DNA from: Pararhodobacter sp. SW119
Lineage (GTDB): Bacteria; Pseudomonadota; Alphaproteobacteria; Rhodobacterales; Rhodobacteraceae
NCBI RefSeq assembly: GCF_017811755.1
Contig: NZ_JADDJF010000002.1
Coordinates: 124,001-188,000, forward strand
Direction of reading: 5' to 3'
DNA: 64,000 nucleotides
Each line of letters begins with the position of its first letter. The first letter of the stretch is position 1. The translations under genes and the position numbers were made by a program. The notes under the pieces are model-generated. The model made no database searches. It was not told the origin of the DNA and worked only from the letters and a program-made list of their open reading frames with translations. Below, one piece after another: positions 42,172 to 53,055 of the stretch.

Positions 42172-43944
42172 ATGGCACTCGACAACCGCAGCGGACAAGG
42201 GGGCGTCTGGAAATCGGGCCGGGGCAAGGGGCGGCCGATCCCCAAGGGGCGCCAGGTCGACGATGACGCCCTGGCCGAGGTTCAGGCACTGCTGGGCGAT
42301 GCCCCGCGCCGGCGCGACCTGCTGATCGAATACCTGCATCTGGTCCAGGACCGTCACGGGCACCTCTCGGCCCGGCACCTGCGCGCTCTGGCCTACGACA
42401 TGCAGTTGAGCATGGCCGAGGTCTGGGAAGTCGCCACCTTCTACGCCCATTTCGACCCGATCCGCGAAGACGACGCGCCCCCGCCCGACCTGACCATCCG
42501 CGTCTGCGACTCGCTCTCGTGCGAACTCGCCGGGGCGCAGGCGCTGATGGCGGCGCTTCAGGCCAGCCACGACCCCGCCCGCGTCCGCGTCCTGCGCGCG
42601 CCCTGCATGGGCCGCTGCGACACCGCCCCGGTGGCCGAGGTCGGCCACCGCCATGTCGACCACGCCACGCCCGAGGCCGTGGCGAGCGTGATTGACGCCG
42701 GCGACTTCCACCCCGTGATCCCCGACTATCAGGGGCTGGCCGCCTACCGCGCCGGCGGCGGTTATGATCACCTGCTGGCGCTGCGCGAAAACGGCAACTG
42801 GGAGGCGGTGCAGGAACAGGTTCTGGCGTCGGGACTGCGCGGCCTCGGCGGCGCCGGTTTCCCAGCGGGGAAAAAGTGGGGCTTCGTCCGCGCCGGCGCC
42901 GGCCCCCGCTACCTCGCCGTCAATGGTGACGAGGGCGAACCCGGCACCTTCAAGGACCGCTGGTACCTGGAGCGCGAGCCGCACCTGATGCTCGAAGGCA
43001 TGCTGATCGCCGCCTGGTCGGTGGAGGCCGCGCGCTGCTACATCTACATGCGCGACGAATACCCCGCCGTGCTGGAAATCCTGCGCCAGGAGATCGCCGC
43101 ACTGGAAGCCGCGGGGCTGATCGACGCCGGCTACATCGACCTGCGCCGCGGCGCCGGCGCCTATATCTGCGGCGAGGAATCGGCGATGCTGGAATCGATC
43201 GAGGGCAAGCGCGGCCTGCCCCGCCACCGGCCGCCCTATGTCGCGCAGGTGGGCCTTTGGGGTCGGCCGACGCTGGTGCACAACGTGGAAACCCTGCACT
43301 GGGTCGCCCGCGTGGTGCGCGAAGGGCCGGAGGTGCTGAATGCGACCGAAAGGAACGGCCGCAAGGGCCTGCGCAGCTACTCCGTCAGCGGCCGGGTGGC
43401 CAAGCCCGGCGTCTACCTGCTGCCCGCCGGCTCCACCATCCGCGACGTGATCGCCGCCGCCGGCGGCATGGCCGCGGGGCACGCGCTGAAAGCCTACCAG
43501 CCCGGCGGGCCGTCCTCGGGCCTCCTGCCCGCCGCGCTCGACGACGTGCCGCTCGACTTCGACACGCTTCAGCCGCATGGCAGCTTCATCGGCTCGGCCG
43601 CCGTCGTGATCCTGTCCGACAAAGACTCCGCCCGCGACGCCGCGCTCAACATGCTGCGCTTCTTCGAGGATGAAAGCTGCGGCCAGTGTACCCCCTGCCG
43701 GTCGGGCTGCGAGAAGGCGGTGAAGCTGATGCAGGCGGACCGCTGGGACCGCAAGTTGCTGGAAGACCTCTGTCAGACCCTGGCCGACGCCTCGATCTGC
43801 GGCCTCGGCCAGGCCGCGCCGAACCCGATCCGACTGACCATGAAGCATTTCCCACAGGAGGTCGGCGCCGCGACTCGCGCCCCAGACCCCGGCAGCTACG
43901 ACACCGATCAGAGCCTGGAGGCCCGGGAGCCGAAAGATGTCTGA
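42172..43944 (+). CDS. fdsB: NAD-dependent formate dehydrogenase, fused gamma-beta (NuoE/NuoF-like) subunit
   Basis: 590-aa diaphorase subunit. Residues about 25-165 are NuoE-like (FdsG) with 2Fe-2S ligands Cys112, Cys117, Cys145 and Cys149. Residues about 190-570 are NuoF-like (FdsB): GLGGAGFPAGKKW and GAGAYICGEESAM bind FMN and NADH, and the 4Fe-4S motif CGQCTPCRSGC starts at Cys503. It passes electrons from FdsA to NAD+. In Rhodobacter capsulatus these are two separate genes; here they are one. Overlaps fdsA by 8 bp. Confidence 0.93.
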   Translation: MALDNRSGQGGVWKSGRGKGRPIPKGRQVDDDALAEVQALLGDAPRRRDLLIEYLHLVQDRHGHLSARHLRALAYDMQLSMAEVWEVATFYAHFDPIREDDAPPPDLTIRVCDSLSCELAGAQALMAALQASHDPARVRVLRAPCMGRCDTAPVAEVGHRHVDHATPEAVASVIDAGDFHPVIPDYQGLAAYRAGGGYDHLLALRENGNWEAVQEQVLASGLRGLGGAGFPAGKKWGFVRAGAGPRYLAVNGDEGEPGTFKDRWYLEREPHLMLEGMLIAAWSVEAARCYIYMRDEYPAVLEILRQEIAALEAAGLIDAGYIDLRRGAGAYICGEESAMLESIEGKRGLPRHRPPYVAQVGLWGRPTLVHNVETLHWVARVVREGPEVLNATERNGRKGLRSYSVSGRVAKPGVYLLPAGSTIRDVIAAAGGMAAGHALKAYQPGGPSSGLLPAALDDVPLDFDTLQPHGSFIGSAAVVILSDKDSARDAALNMLRFFEDESCGQCTPCRSGCEKAVKLMQADRWDRKLLEDLCQTLADASICGLGQAAPNPIRLTMKHFPQEVGAATRAPDPGSYDTDQSLEAREPKDV

Positions 43945-46711
43945 ACCGATCACCTTCACCCTCGACGACCGCGAAGTCACCGCCGCCCCCGGCCAGACCA
44001 TCTGGGAAGTCGCCCATGGCCGCGGCCTGGTCATCCCGCATCTCTGCCACAAGCCCGCGCCCGGTTACCGCCCCGACGGCAACTGCCGCGCCTGCATGGT
44101 CGAGATCGAGGGCGAGCGCGTCCTCGCCGCCTCCTGCATCCGCGAACCGGCCGAGGGGATGGTGGTGCGCACCGCCACCGACCGCGCCCGGAAAGCGCGC
44201 GAGATGGTGATGGAACTGCTGCTCGCCGACCAGCCAGCGCTCGATCAGGCGCATGACCGCTCCGCGCATCTGTGGGACATGGCGGCGGCCGAAGGCGTCA
44301 CCGCCAGCCGCTTTCCGGCGCTCGAACCCCGGCGCGTCCCGCTTCTGGACGACAGCCACGTCGCCATGCGCGTCAACCTCGACGCCTGCATCCAGTGCGG
44401 CCTCTGCGTCCGCGCCTGCCGCGAGGTGCAGGTCAACGACGTCATCGGCATGGCCGGGCGCGGCCACGACACCTGGCCGGTCTTCGACTTCGCCGACCCG
44501 ATGGGCGAAAGCACCTGCGTCGCCTGCGGCGAATGCGTCCAGGCCTGCCCCACCGGCGCGCTGATGGAGGCCGCGGTGCTGGACGACGCGCAGCAGGGCG
44601 ACAGCGCGGACCATGACAATGAGACCCGCTCGATCTGCCCCTTCTGCGGCGTCGGCTGCCAGGTCAGCCTGAAGGTCAAGGACGGGCGCGTGAAATACGT
44701 CGACGGCATCGACGGCCCGGCGAACGAAGGCCGGCTCTGCGTCAAGGGCCGATTCGGCTTCGACTACATCCACCACCCGCACCGGCTGAAAAAGCCGCTG
44801 ATCCGCCGCGAAGGCGCCGAAAAGGGCCTCAACGTCGATCCCGAGAACCCGCTGACCCATTTCCGCGAGGCGACCTGGGAAGAGGCGCTGGATGCCGCCG
44901 CCGGCGGCCTGGCCCGCCTGCGCGACGCGCACGGTGGCGCGTCCGTCGCCGGTTTCGGCTCGGCCAAATGCTCGAACGAGGAAGCCTACCTCTTCCAGCG
45001 CCTGATCCGCGAAGGCTTCGGCCACAACAACGTCGACCACTGCACCCGGCTCTGCCATGCCTCCTCCGTGGCGGCCCTTCTGGAAAACGTCGGCTCGGCG
45101 GCGGTGACCGCCACCTTCAACGAGATCGAGAATGCCGATGTCGCCATCGTCATCGGCGCCAATCCCGTGGAGAATCACCCCGTCGCCGCCACCTTCTTCA
45201 AGCAGTTCACCAAGCGCGGCGGCAAGCTGATCGTCATGGATCCGCGCGGCCAGGCCCTGCGCCGCCACGCCACCCACATGCTGCAGTTCAAGCCCGGCGC
45301 CGACGTGTCGATGCTCAACGCCATCATGCATGTCATCGTCGAGGAAGGTCTCTACGACCGCCAGTACATCCAGGCGATGACCGAGAACTGGGAGGCGATG
45401 ACCGCCCATCTCGCCGGCTTCGCGCCCGAGAAGATGGAAGCGATCTGCGGCATCCCGGCCGAAACCCTGCGCGCCGTCGCCCGCGATTTCGCCCGCGGTC
45501 GCGCCGGGATGATCTTCTGGGGCATGGGGATTTCCCAGCATATCCACGGCACCGACAATTCCCGCTGCCTGATTTCGCTCGCGCTGATGTGCGGCCATGT
45601 CGGCCGGCCGGGGACCGGGCTGCACCCGCTGCGCGGCCAGAACAACGTGCAGGGCGCCTCCGACGCGGGCCTCATCCCGATGTTCCTTCCCGACTACCAG
45701 ACCGTCACCGACCCCGCGATCCGCGCGCGCTATTCCGACATCTGGGGATCGGGCGACTGGTCGGGTGCAAAGGGCCTGACGGTGACCGAGATCCTCGATG
45801 CCGTCCACGACGGCGCGATCCGGGGCATGTACATCCAGGGCGAGAACCCGGCGATGTCCGACCCCGACGTGACCCACGCGCGCGAGGCGCTGGCAATGCT
45901 CGACCACCTCGTCGTGCAGGACATCTTCCTGACCGAAACCGCGAACTATGCCGACGTGATCCTGCCCGCCGCCGCCTTCTACGAAAAGACCGGCACCGTC
46001 ACCAACACCAACCGGCAGGTGCAACTCGGCCGCCGCGCCGTGCCCCCGCCGGGCGAGGCGCGCGAGGATTTGGCGATCACCGTGGCACTGGCCAACCGCC
46101 TGGGGCTGGGCTGGACCTACACCCACCCGCGCGAGGTGTTCGCCGAGATGAAGGCGAACATGCGCTCGCTCGACAACATCACCTGGGACCGGCTGGAGCG
46201 CGAGGGCGCCGTGACCTACCCCAGCCTCTCGCCCGAAGATCCCGGCCAGGCCATCGTCTTCGCCGACCGCTTCCCACGCGAAAGCGGCCGCGCACGCTTC
46301 GCCCCGGCGCAGGTCATCCCGCCGGACGAGGTGCCGGATGACGAATTCCCGATGGTCCTGACCACCGGCCGGCAGCTGGAACACTGGCACACCGGCTCGA
46401 TGACGCGCCGCTCGAAGGTGCTCGACGCGGTGGAGCCCGAGGCGAACTGCTCGCTCCACCCGGCGACGCTCAACCGGCTGGGCATCGCCCCCGGCGGGCG
46501 CGTCCGGCTGGTCACCCGCCGCGGCGCGATCGAGCTGATGGCGCGCGCCGACCGCACGGTGGCCGAGGATATGGTCTTCGTGCCCTTCGCCTTCGTCGAG
46601 GCGGCGGCGAACGTGCTGACCAACCCCGCGCTCGACCCCTACGGCAAGATCCCCGAGTTCAAGTTCGCCGCCGTCCGCGCGGAAAACCCCGAGGCCGTCG
46701 CGGCGGAGTGA
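43937..46711 (+). CDS. fdsA: NAD-dependent formate dehydrogenase alpha subunit
   Basis: 924-aa cytosolic catalytic subunit. A NuoG-like N-terminus binds 2Fe-2S (Cys37, Cys50, Cys53, Cys67) and two 4Fe-4S clusters (Cys151/154/157/161 and Cys194/197/200/204). The molybdopterin domain has its own 4Fe-4S site (Cys234/237/241/268) and the metal-ligand Cys373 in TRLCHASS. No signal peptide. It oxidises formate with electrons going to the fused FdsGB subunit. Genes for FdsC and FdsD, usual in this operon type, do not follow; the next 400 bp are non-coding. Confidence 0.94.
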   Translation: MSEPITFTLDDREVTAAPGQTIWEVAHGRGLVIPHLCHKPAPGYRPDGNCRACMVEIEGERVLAASCIREPAEGMVVRTATDRARKAREMVMELLLADQPALDQAHDRSAHLWDMAAAEGVTASRFPALEPRRVPLLDDSHVAMRVNLDACIQCGLCVRACREVQVNDVIGMAGRGHDTWPVFDFADPMGESTCVACGECVQACPTGALMEAAVLDDAQQGDSADHDNETRSICPFCGVGCQVSLKVKDGRVKYVDGIDGPANEGRLCVKGRFGFDYIHHPHRLKKPLIRREGAEKGLNVDPENPLTHFREATWEEALDAAAGGLARLRDAHGGASVAGFGSAKCSNEEAYLFQRLIREGFGHNNVDHCTRLCHASSVAALLENVGSAAVTATFNEIENADVAIVIGANPVENHPVAATFFKQFTKRGGKLIVMDPRGQALRRHATHMLQFKPGADVSMLNAIMHVIVEEGLYDRQYIQAMTENWEAMTAHLAGFAPEKMEAICGIPAETLRAVARDFARGRAGMIFWGMGISQHIHGTDNSRCLISLALMCGHVGRPGTGLHPLRGQNNVQGASDAGLIPMFLPDYQTVTDPAIRARYSDIWGSGDWSGAKGLTVTEILDAVHDGAIRGMYIQGENPAMSDPDVTHAREALAMLDHLVVQDIFLTETANYADVILPAAAFYEKTGTVTNTNRQVQLGRRAVPPPGEAREDLAITVALANRLGLGWTYTHPREVFAEMKANMRSLDNITWDRLEREGAVTYPSLSPEDPGQAIVFADRFPRESGRARFAPAQVIPPDEVPDDEFPMVLTTGRQLEHWHTGSMTRRSKVLDAVEPEANCSLHPATLNRLGIAPGGRVRLVTRRGAIELMARADRTVAEDMVFVPFAFVEAAANVLTNPALDPYGKIPEFKFAAVRAENPEAVAAE

Positions 46712-46833
46712 TCCCGGCGCGCGGCCGCCCCGCCAACCCCGCGCGCAACCGGACGCACCCTCGGCTGACGGCCCCAGACCGGGACGGTCCGCCACCGCCC
46801 CGGAGGGCCTCGATCCGGCGAAAAGCTGGCAAA

Positions 46834-46887
46834 CTGCCATACGTTTGCCATACACTTGCCATACGCTTGCCAGCCACTTTCTGGCAG
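46834..46887 (+). repeat. Array of four 11-bp repeats (TTGCCATACGC type), second copy
   Basis: Units CTGCCATACGT, TTGCCATACAC, TTGCCATACGC and TTGCCAGCCAC at exact 11-bp steps, followed by TTTCTGGCAG, whose CTGGCA inverts the TGCCAG of the last unit. It matches the array at 37065-37118 at 49 of 54 positions and in the same orientation. Confidence 0.85.
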
Positions 46888-47048
46888 GCATGAATCGCCC
46901 GAAATCAAGAAGATAGAAGCCGATTCTCGCCCTTTCGCCGGATCGCCTTGCGCGCCGCGTCAACCTTTCATCAACCACCCCACACGCCACCGCGTCGGCA
47001 CGCAACGGCCCCACCGCAGACCTGCCCGCAGTTTTCGCCAGCGCGGGC

Positions 47049-47079
47049 TTGACCTTCCATCTGCTGGAAGGAGCATATA
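47049..47079 (+). promoter_or_regulatory. CueR/MerR-type promoter of copA
   Basis: -35 TTGACC (47049-47054) and -10 CATATA (47074-47079) are 19 bp apart, the overlong spacer typical of MerR-family promoters. Within it lies the dyad CCTTCC-N7-GGAAGG (47053-47071), the classical CueR operator. copA begins 29 bp downstream of the -10 and the CueR-type gene is the next gene, so copper-induced autoregulation is expected. Confidence 0.88.
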
Positions 47080-47107
47080 GAGCAGGTTCACATCACGGAG
47101 CCCGCCC

Positions 47108-49624
<2,517 letters not shown>

Positions 49625-49626
49625 CG

Positions 49627-50046
49627 ATGAACATAGGCAACGCCGCCGAGGCCTCGGGCCTGCCGGCCAAGACCATCCGCTACTACGAGGAGATCGGCCT
49701 GATCCGGCCGCGCCGCGACGCCAACGGCTACCGCGCCTTTGGCCGGCGCGACGTGCACAAGCTGGCTTTCCTGGCGCGCGCCCGGGCACTGGGTTTCAGT
49801 ATCGAGGAGTGTCGCGCCCTGATCGGCCTCTACGAGGACGAGAAACGCGCCAGCGAGGATGTCAAGGCGCTGACGCGGGAACATCTGAAGCGGATCGACA
49901 CACGGATCGCCGAATTGCAGGGGCTGCGCGAAACGCTGGCGCAACTGGTTGCCGCCTGCGCCGGGGACCACCGGCCGGATTGTCCGATCCTGGCCGATCT
50001 TGCGCGCGACAGCGCGATCACCGACATGGGGGAGGTCAGCAGATGA
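49627..50046 (+). CDS. cueR: CueR/HmrR-type copper-responsive MerR regulator
   Basis: 139-aa regulator. The MerR helix-turn-helix opens it (NIGNAAEASGLPAKTIRYYEEIGLI), a dimerisation helix follows, and the Cu(I)-binding pair is Cys111 and Cys119 in CAGDHRPDC, the spacing of CueR. ATG at 49627 is chosen because AGGAGA then has good spacing; a GTG at 49621 overlapping copA is also possible. It should activate the promoter at 47049. Overlaps the next gene by 4 bp. Confidence 0.93.
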   Translation: MNIGNAAEASGLPAKTIRYYEEIGLIRPRRDANGYRAFGRRDVHKLAFLARARALGFSIEECRALIGLYEDEKRASEDVKALTREHLKRIDTRIAELQGLRETLAQLVAACAGDHRPDCPILADLARDSAITDMGEVSR

Positions 50047-50363
50047 GCACGATCTATGGAATCCGGACCTGCGATACCTGTCGCAAGGCAAGCAAGGCGC
50101 TGCCCGGGGCAGCTTTTCGCGACATTCGCACCGACCCGCTGAGGGCCGAGGAGATCGCGGAATTCCTGGACGCGTTCGGCGAGAAACTGGTGAACCGCGC
50201 CTCGACCACCTGGCGCGGACTGGACGAGGCGGCGCGGAACCAGGCGCCGGCGGCGCTGCTGGCGGCACATCCGGCATTGATGAAGCGCCCGGTCATCCGT
50301 GCGGATGGGGCGCTTCACCTTGGCTGGACGCCGGCGACGCGCGCGTCGCTCGGCGTGGACTGA
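50043..50363 (+). CDS. ArsC/Spx-family thioredoxin-like protein
   Basis: 106-aa thioredoxin-fold protein. IYGIRTCDTCRKA at the N-terminus gives a Cys10-x-x-Cys13 pair, and MKRPVI near residue 80 contains the cis-Pro region (KRPV/I) of the ArsC/YffB/Spx group. Size and motif fit YffB-like reductases better than true arsenate reductase. It is the third gene of the copper operon by ATGA coupling; a role in thiol repair under copper stress is inferred. It ends only 6 bp from the convergent cold-shock gene. Confidence 0.85.
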   Translation: MSTIYGIRTCDTCRKASKALPGAAFRDIRTDPLRAEEIAEFLDAFGEKLVNRASTTWRGLDEAARNQAPAALLAAHPALMKRPVIRADGALHLGWTPATRASLGVD

Positions 50364-50369
50364 TGCGGA

Positions 50370-50576
50370 TCAGAGCAGTTTCAGATCGCTCGCCGACTCG
50401 CGGCCGTCACGACCGGACTGCAGTTCGAAGCTGACCTTCTGGTTGTCGGCCAGACCGGTGAGCCCGGCGCGTTCGACCGCCGAGATATGGACGAAGACGT
50501 CCTTGCCGCCGCCATCGGGCGCGATGAAGCCGAAGCCTTTGGTGGAGTTGAACCATTTGACGGTGCCGGTGGGCAT
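50370..50576 (-). CDS. CspA-family cold-shock protein
   Basis: 68-aa single-domain RNA/DNA-binding protein. RNP-1 (KGFGFIA) and RNP-2 (VFVHIS) are present within [20 protein letters not shown] and [27 protein letters not shown] ribosome site lies just before the ATG. It is preceded by a 530-bp non-coding region that could give a long regulated leader, as is common for csp genes. Essentially no space separates its 3' end from the convergent ArsC-like gene. Confidence 0.95.
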   Translation of the reverse strand: MPTGTVKWFNSTKGFGFIAPDGGGKDVFVHISAVERAGLTGLADNQKVSFELQSGRDGRESASDLKLL

Positions 50577-51106
50577 TTGCTTTCCCCTTCCGAATTTTCC
50601 CGGGGCGAGATTGCCCGCGGGCCGTGCAGCCAGGTCTTTCAGTAGCGCGGGCTGCCCCGGAAGGCGGTCGCCGAAAGTCTGTTGTCACTGGCCGGAGTTT
50701 GCCATGAATCGAAGCAAAAGCAAGCGCGTTGCGTTTCGACCGGCGCGTATCGGACGCGCAGTCGGCAAAGCGGGTCGCCGCGCCCCCAGCTTCGCCGACG
50801 CCGGGCCTCGGGGACGCATACACGGCCAGACGGGTCGCAGGGAGGGGGGTGCGCACAGTGCGCATTGCCCAATAACGTCATGGAGTCGTTTGTAAATCGT
50901 GTAAATTGAAACACTTTTTTAACCGCCGGCTGGAGGCCCTCCGCGACCGGAAATGCCGACCGGCCGATCCGGCAGGGGTTTGCGCCGACGCGCGTCAGCG
51001 CCGCGCGCGATCCAATCCCGTGCAGGGGCGGCGCGACGTTCCGGCGGCAGCACAGCGCGGCGCGCGATCGAGATCAGGAAGTCGGCCGGCGATCGGCGCA
51101 CCGGCT
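50577..51106. other. 530-bp region without a convincing gene, upstream of the cold-shock gene
   Basis: Lies between the 3' end of murA and the cold-shock start, both minus. It contains a 15-bp palindrome TGCGCAC-A-GTGCGCA (50850-50864) and an AT-rich patch (about 50890-50924) with two TGTAAAT words 2 nt apart. Short basic open frames on the plus strand (for example from the ATG at 50704) look like chance. Probably holds the cold-shock promoter and leader. Confidence 0.5.
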
Positions 51107-52417
51107 TCAGGCGCGTGCCGGGACCCGCTCGATCCGCGCGCCGAGCGCGTTCAGGCGCTCGTCGATCCGCTCGTAGCCGCGCTCGATCTGCTGGGCGTTG
51201 TTGATGATGCTCTCGCCCTCGGCGCAGAGCGCGGCGATAAGCATGGCCATGCCGGCGCGGATGTCGGGGCTTTCCAGCCGGGCGCCGCGCAGCTTCGACG
51301 GCCCGGCAATGATCGCACGATGCGGATCGCACAGCACGATCCGCGCCCCCATCGCGATCAGCTTGTCGACGAAGAACATTCGGGATTCGAACATCTTTTC
51401 GAACATCAGCACGACGCCGTCGCATTGCGTGGCAGTGACGATGGCGATGGACATCGTGTCGGCGGGAAAGGCGGGCCAGGGCTGATCCTCGATTTTCGGG
51501 ATATGGCCGCCGAAGTCGGGCTCGATCTTCATCGCCTGCCCGGCGCGGATGATCAGGTCGTCGCCCGACACCTCGGGCCGGATGCCGAGGCGGGCGAAGT
51601 TCATCAAGGTCGAGCGCAGGTGCTCGACGCCGGCATCCTTGATTGTCAGGTCCGACTGCGTCACCGCCGCCAGCCCGATCAGCGAGCCGACCTCGATGTG
51701 ATCGGGCCCGATGCGGTGCGAACAGCCCTTGAGCGGCCCGCCGCCGTGGATGGTCATGGTGTTGGTGCCGACGCCCTCGATCGTCGCGCCCATCGCGGTC
51801 AGGAACCGCGCCAGGTCCTGCACATGCGGCTCGGACGCGCAGTTGCGCAGGATCGTCGTGCCCTCGGCGCAGACGGCGGCGCAGAGCGCGTTTTCCGTCG
51901 CGGTGACCGAGGGTTCGTCGAGGAAGACATCGGCGCCGCGCAGCTTCGGCGCCTTGAAGACATAGGCCCCGTTCACGCTGATCTCGGCGCCCAGTTGCTG
52001 AAGGGCCAGGAAATGCGTGTCGACGCGCCGCCGGCCGATCACGTCGCCGCCCGGCGGCGGCAGCACCAGCTCGCCACAGCGCGCCAGCATCGGCCCGGCC
52101 AGCAGGATCGACGCCCGGATGCGCGCGCAGAGATCGGGGTCGAGGTCGGCAGGCCGCAGGTCGCGCGCGGTGATCTCCAGCTCGTTCCGGCCCAGCCAGC
52201 GCGCCTCGGCGCCGACCGACTGGATCAGCTCCACCAGCGCCTCGATATCGCGGATGCGCGGGACGTTCGTCAGCTGCACCGTCTGATCGGTCAAGAGCGC
52301 CGCTGCCACGATGGGCAGTGCCGCGTTCTTGTTGCCCGACGGCGCAAGGGCACCGTTCAACCGGTGCCCGCCCTCGACGAAATACTGGATCCGCTCGCGC
52401 GGTTGTGCCAACGCCAT
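51107..52417 (-). CDS. murA: UDP-N-acetylglucosamine 1-carboxyvinyltransferase (MurA) with Asp at the catalytic-Cys position
   Basis: 436-aa enzyme of the first committed peptidoglycan step, transferring enolpyruvate from PEP to UDP-GlcNAc. The N-terminal [11 protein letters not shown] block with its catalytic Lys, the [18 protein letters not shown] block and [13 protein letters not shown] are intact. The flexible loop reads [13 protein letters not shown], with Asp125 where most MurA proteins have the fosfomycin-reactive Cys. ATG at 52417 is chosen over an upstream TTG because GGAG is well spaced. It could be the only MurA or a paralogue. Confidence 0.92.
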   Translation of the reverse strand: MALAQPRERIQYFVEGGHRLNGALAPSGNKNAALPIVAAALLTDQTVQLTNVPRIRDIEALVELIQSVGAEARWLGRNELEITARDLRPADLDPDLCARIRASILLAGPMLARCGELVLPPPGGDVIGRRRVDTHFLALQQLGAEISVNGAYVFKAPKLRGADVFLDEPSVTATENALCAAVCAEGTTILRNCASEPHVQDLARFLTAMGATIEGVGTNTMTIHGGGPLKGCSHRIGPDHIEVGSLIGLAAVTQSDLTIKDAGVEHLRSTLMNFARLGIRPEVSGDDLIIRAGQAMKIEPDFGGHIPKIEDQPWPAFPADTMSIAIVTATQCDGVVLMFEKMFESRMFFVDKLIAMGARIVLCDPHRAIIAGPSKLRGARLESPDIRAGMAMLIAALCAEGESIINNAQQIERGYERIDERLNALGARIERVPARA

Positions 52418-52501
52418 GCCTCGCTCCAAGCTCTAGTGGCTTTTCGCGGGTGCATAGCAGATCGCCGGAGGCCCCGGAACCGCAAATGCGCCCTTCGGCG
52501 C

Positions 52502-52903
52502 CTAGACGCCGACCTGCGGCCCCTTGCAGACAAGCGGCCGGCTCGACCTTTCGACCTCGTAAAGCTCGGTGCTCGACCCTTCGCCGGCGAAGGTCGCGTG
52601 CAGCCCGTCCTCGGCTTGCCGGAAGGTCCAGCATTGCGGCGCGACGGGCGCGTGATCGTAGACGAAGCAGATGTTGCCCGCCTCCTCGTACCAGCGCCCT
52701 TCCTGGCAGTCCTCGCCGATGAAGGCCCAGATCACCCGCCGGCCCGGGAGATACTGTTCCATCCCGTAGGGCACGCCCATGAAGCTGAAGGTCAGCGTCT
52801 GGCCGGTGGTGTAGGCTTCGAACTCGGCCGCGCCCATGCGCTCTTCGGCCGCCGCGGGCAGCGACAGCGACAGCAGGACCAGGGCGGAAAACAGGCGGGA
52901 CAT
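52502..52903 (-). CDS. Exported hypothetical protein
   Basis: 133 aa with a clear signal peptide (MSRLFSALVLLSLSLPAAAEE, cut near residue 19). The mature part holds four Cys (in GEDCQEGRWY, GNICFVYD, QCWTF and LVCKGP), consistent with two disulfides, and aromatic-rich segments. No domain recognised with certainty. The start at 52903 follows GAGGAG; a longer open frame upstream is not needed. It lies 84 bp upstream of murA on the same strand and divergent from ftsY. Confidence 0.72.
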   Translation of the reverse strand: MSRLFSALVLLSLSLPAAAEERMGAAEFEAYTTGQTLTFSFMGVPYGMEQYLPGRRVIWAFIGEDCQEGRWYEEAGNICFVYDHAPVAPQCWTFRQAEDGLHATFAGEGSSTELYEVERSSRPLVCKGPQVGV

Positions 52904-53055
52904 GACACTCCTCTGGCGGCTTCGGGCCAGTCTGACCGATCGCGCCGGCAAAGACCAGCGGGCGGGGCGCTCAACTCGGCGCGAGGTGCGCCCCTTCCAT
53001 CCCCCCGCGCGCTGATATAGCTGAAGGGTCGCCCCGAAGCCGCAGGAGAGGCCCG

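Larger units (their letters stand above)
46712..47107. other. 396-bp intergenic region with 11-bp array and copper promoter
   Basis: Between fdsA and copA. It holds the second 11-bp repeat array (46834-46887) and the CueR-type promoter (47049-47079). I see no credible gene: open stretches read through the repeat array and lack ribosome sites. No clear terminator follows fdsA. Confidence 0.65.

Noticed and set aside
40770-46900. Module as a recent horizontal insertion by composition
   Set aside because: Base composition and codon use look like the surroundings by eye and no integrase or transposase is present; only the flanking repeats hint at mobility.
43646-47014. Long minus-strand open frame antisense to the fds genes
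   Set aside because: Covers fdsB and fdsA on the opposite strand and reads through the 11-bp repeat array; no domain similarity.
50704-50895. Small basic ORF on the plus strand (63 codons)
   Set aside because: Has a possible GGAG ribosome site but composition typical of chance GC-rich frames, crosses a palindrome and resembles no family.
50835-50935. Sixth copy of the box-palindrome element
   Set aside because: Lacks the AAAGTTTCAT half of the box, spacing is 57 instead of about 44 nt, and the site is between tandem, not convergent, genes.
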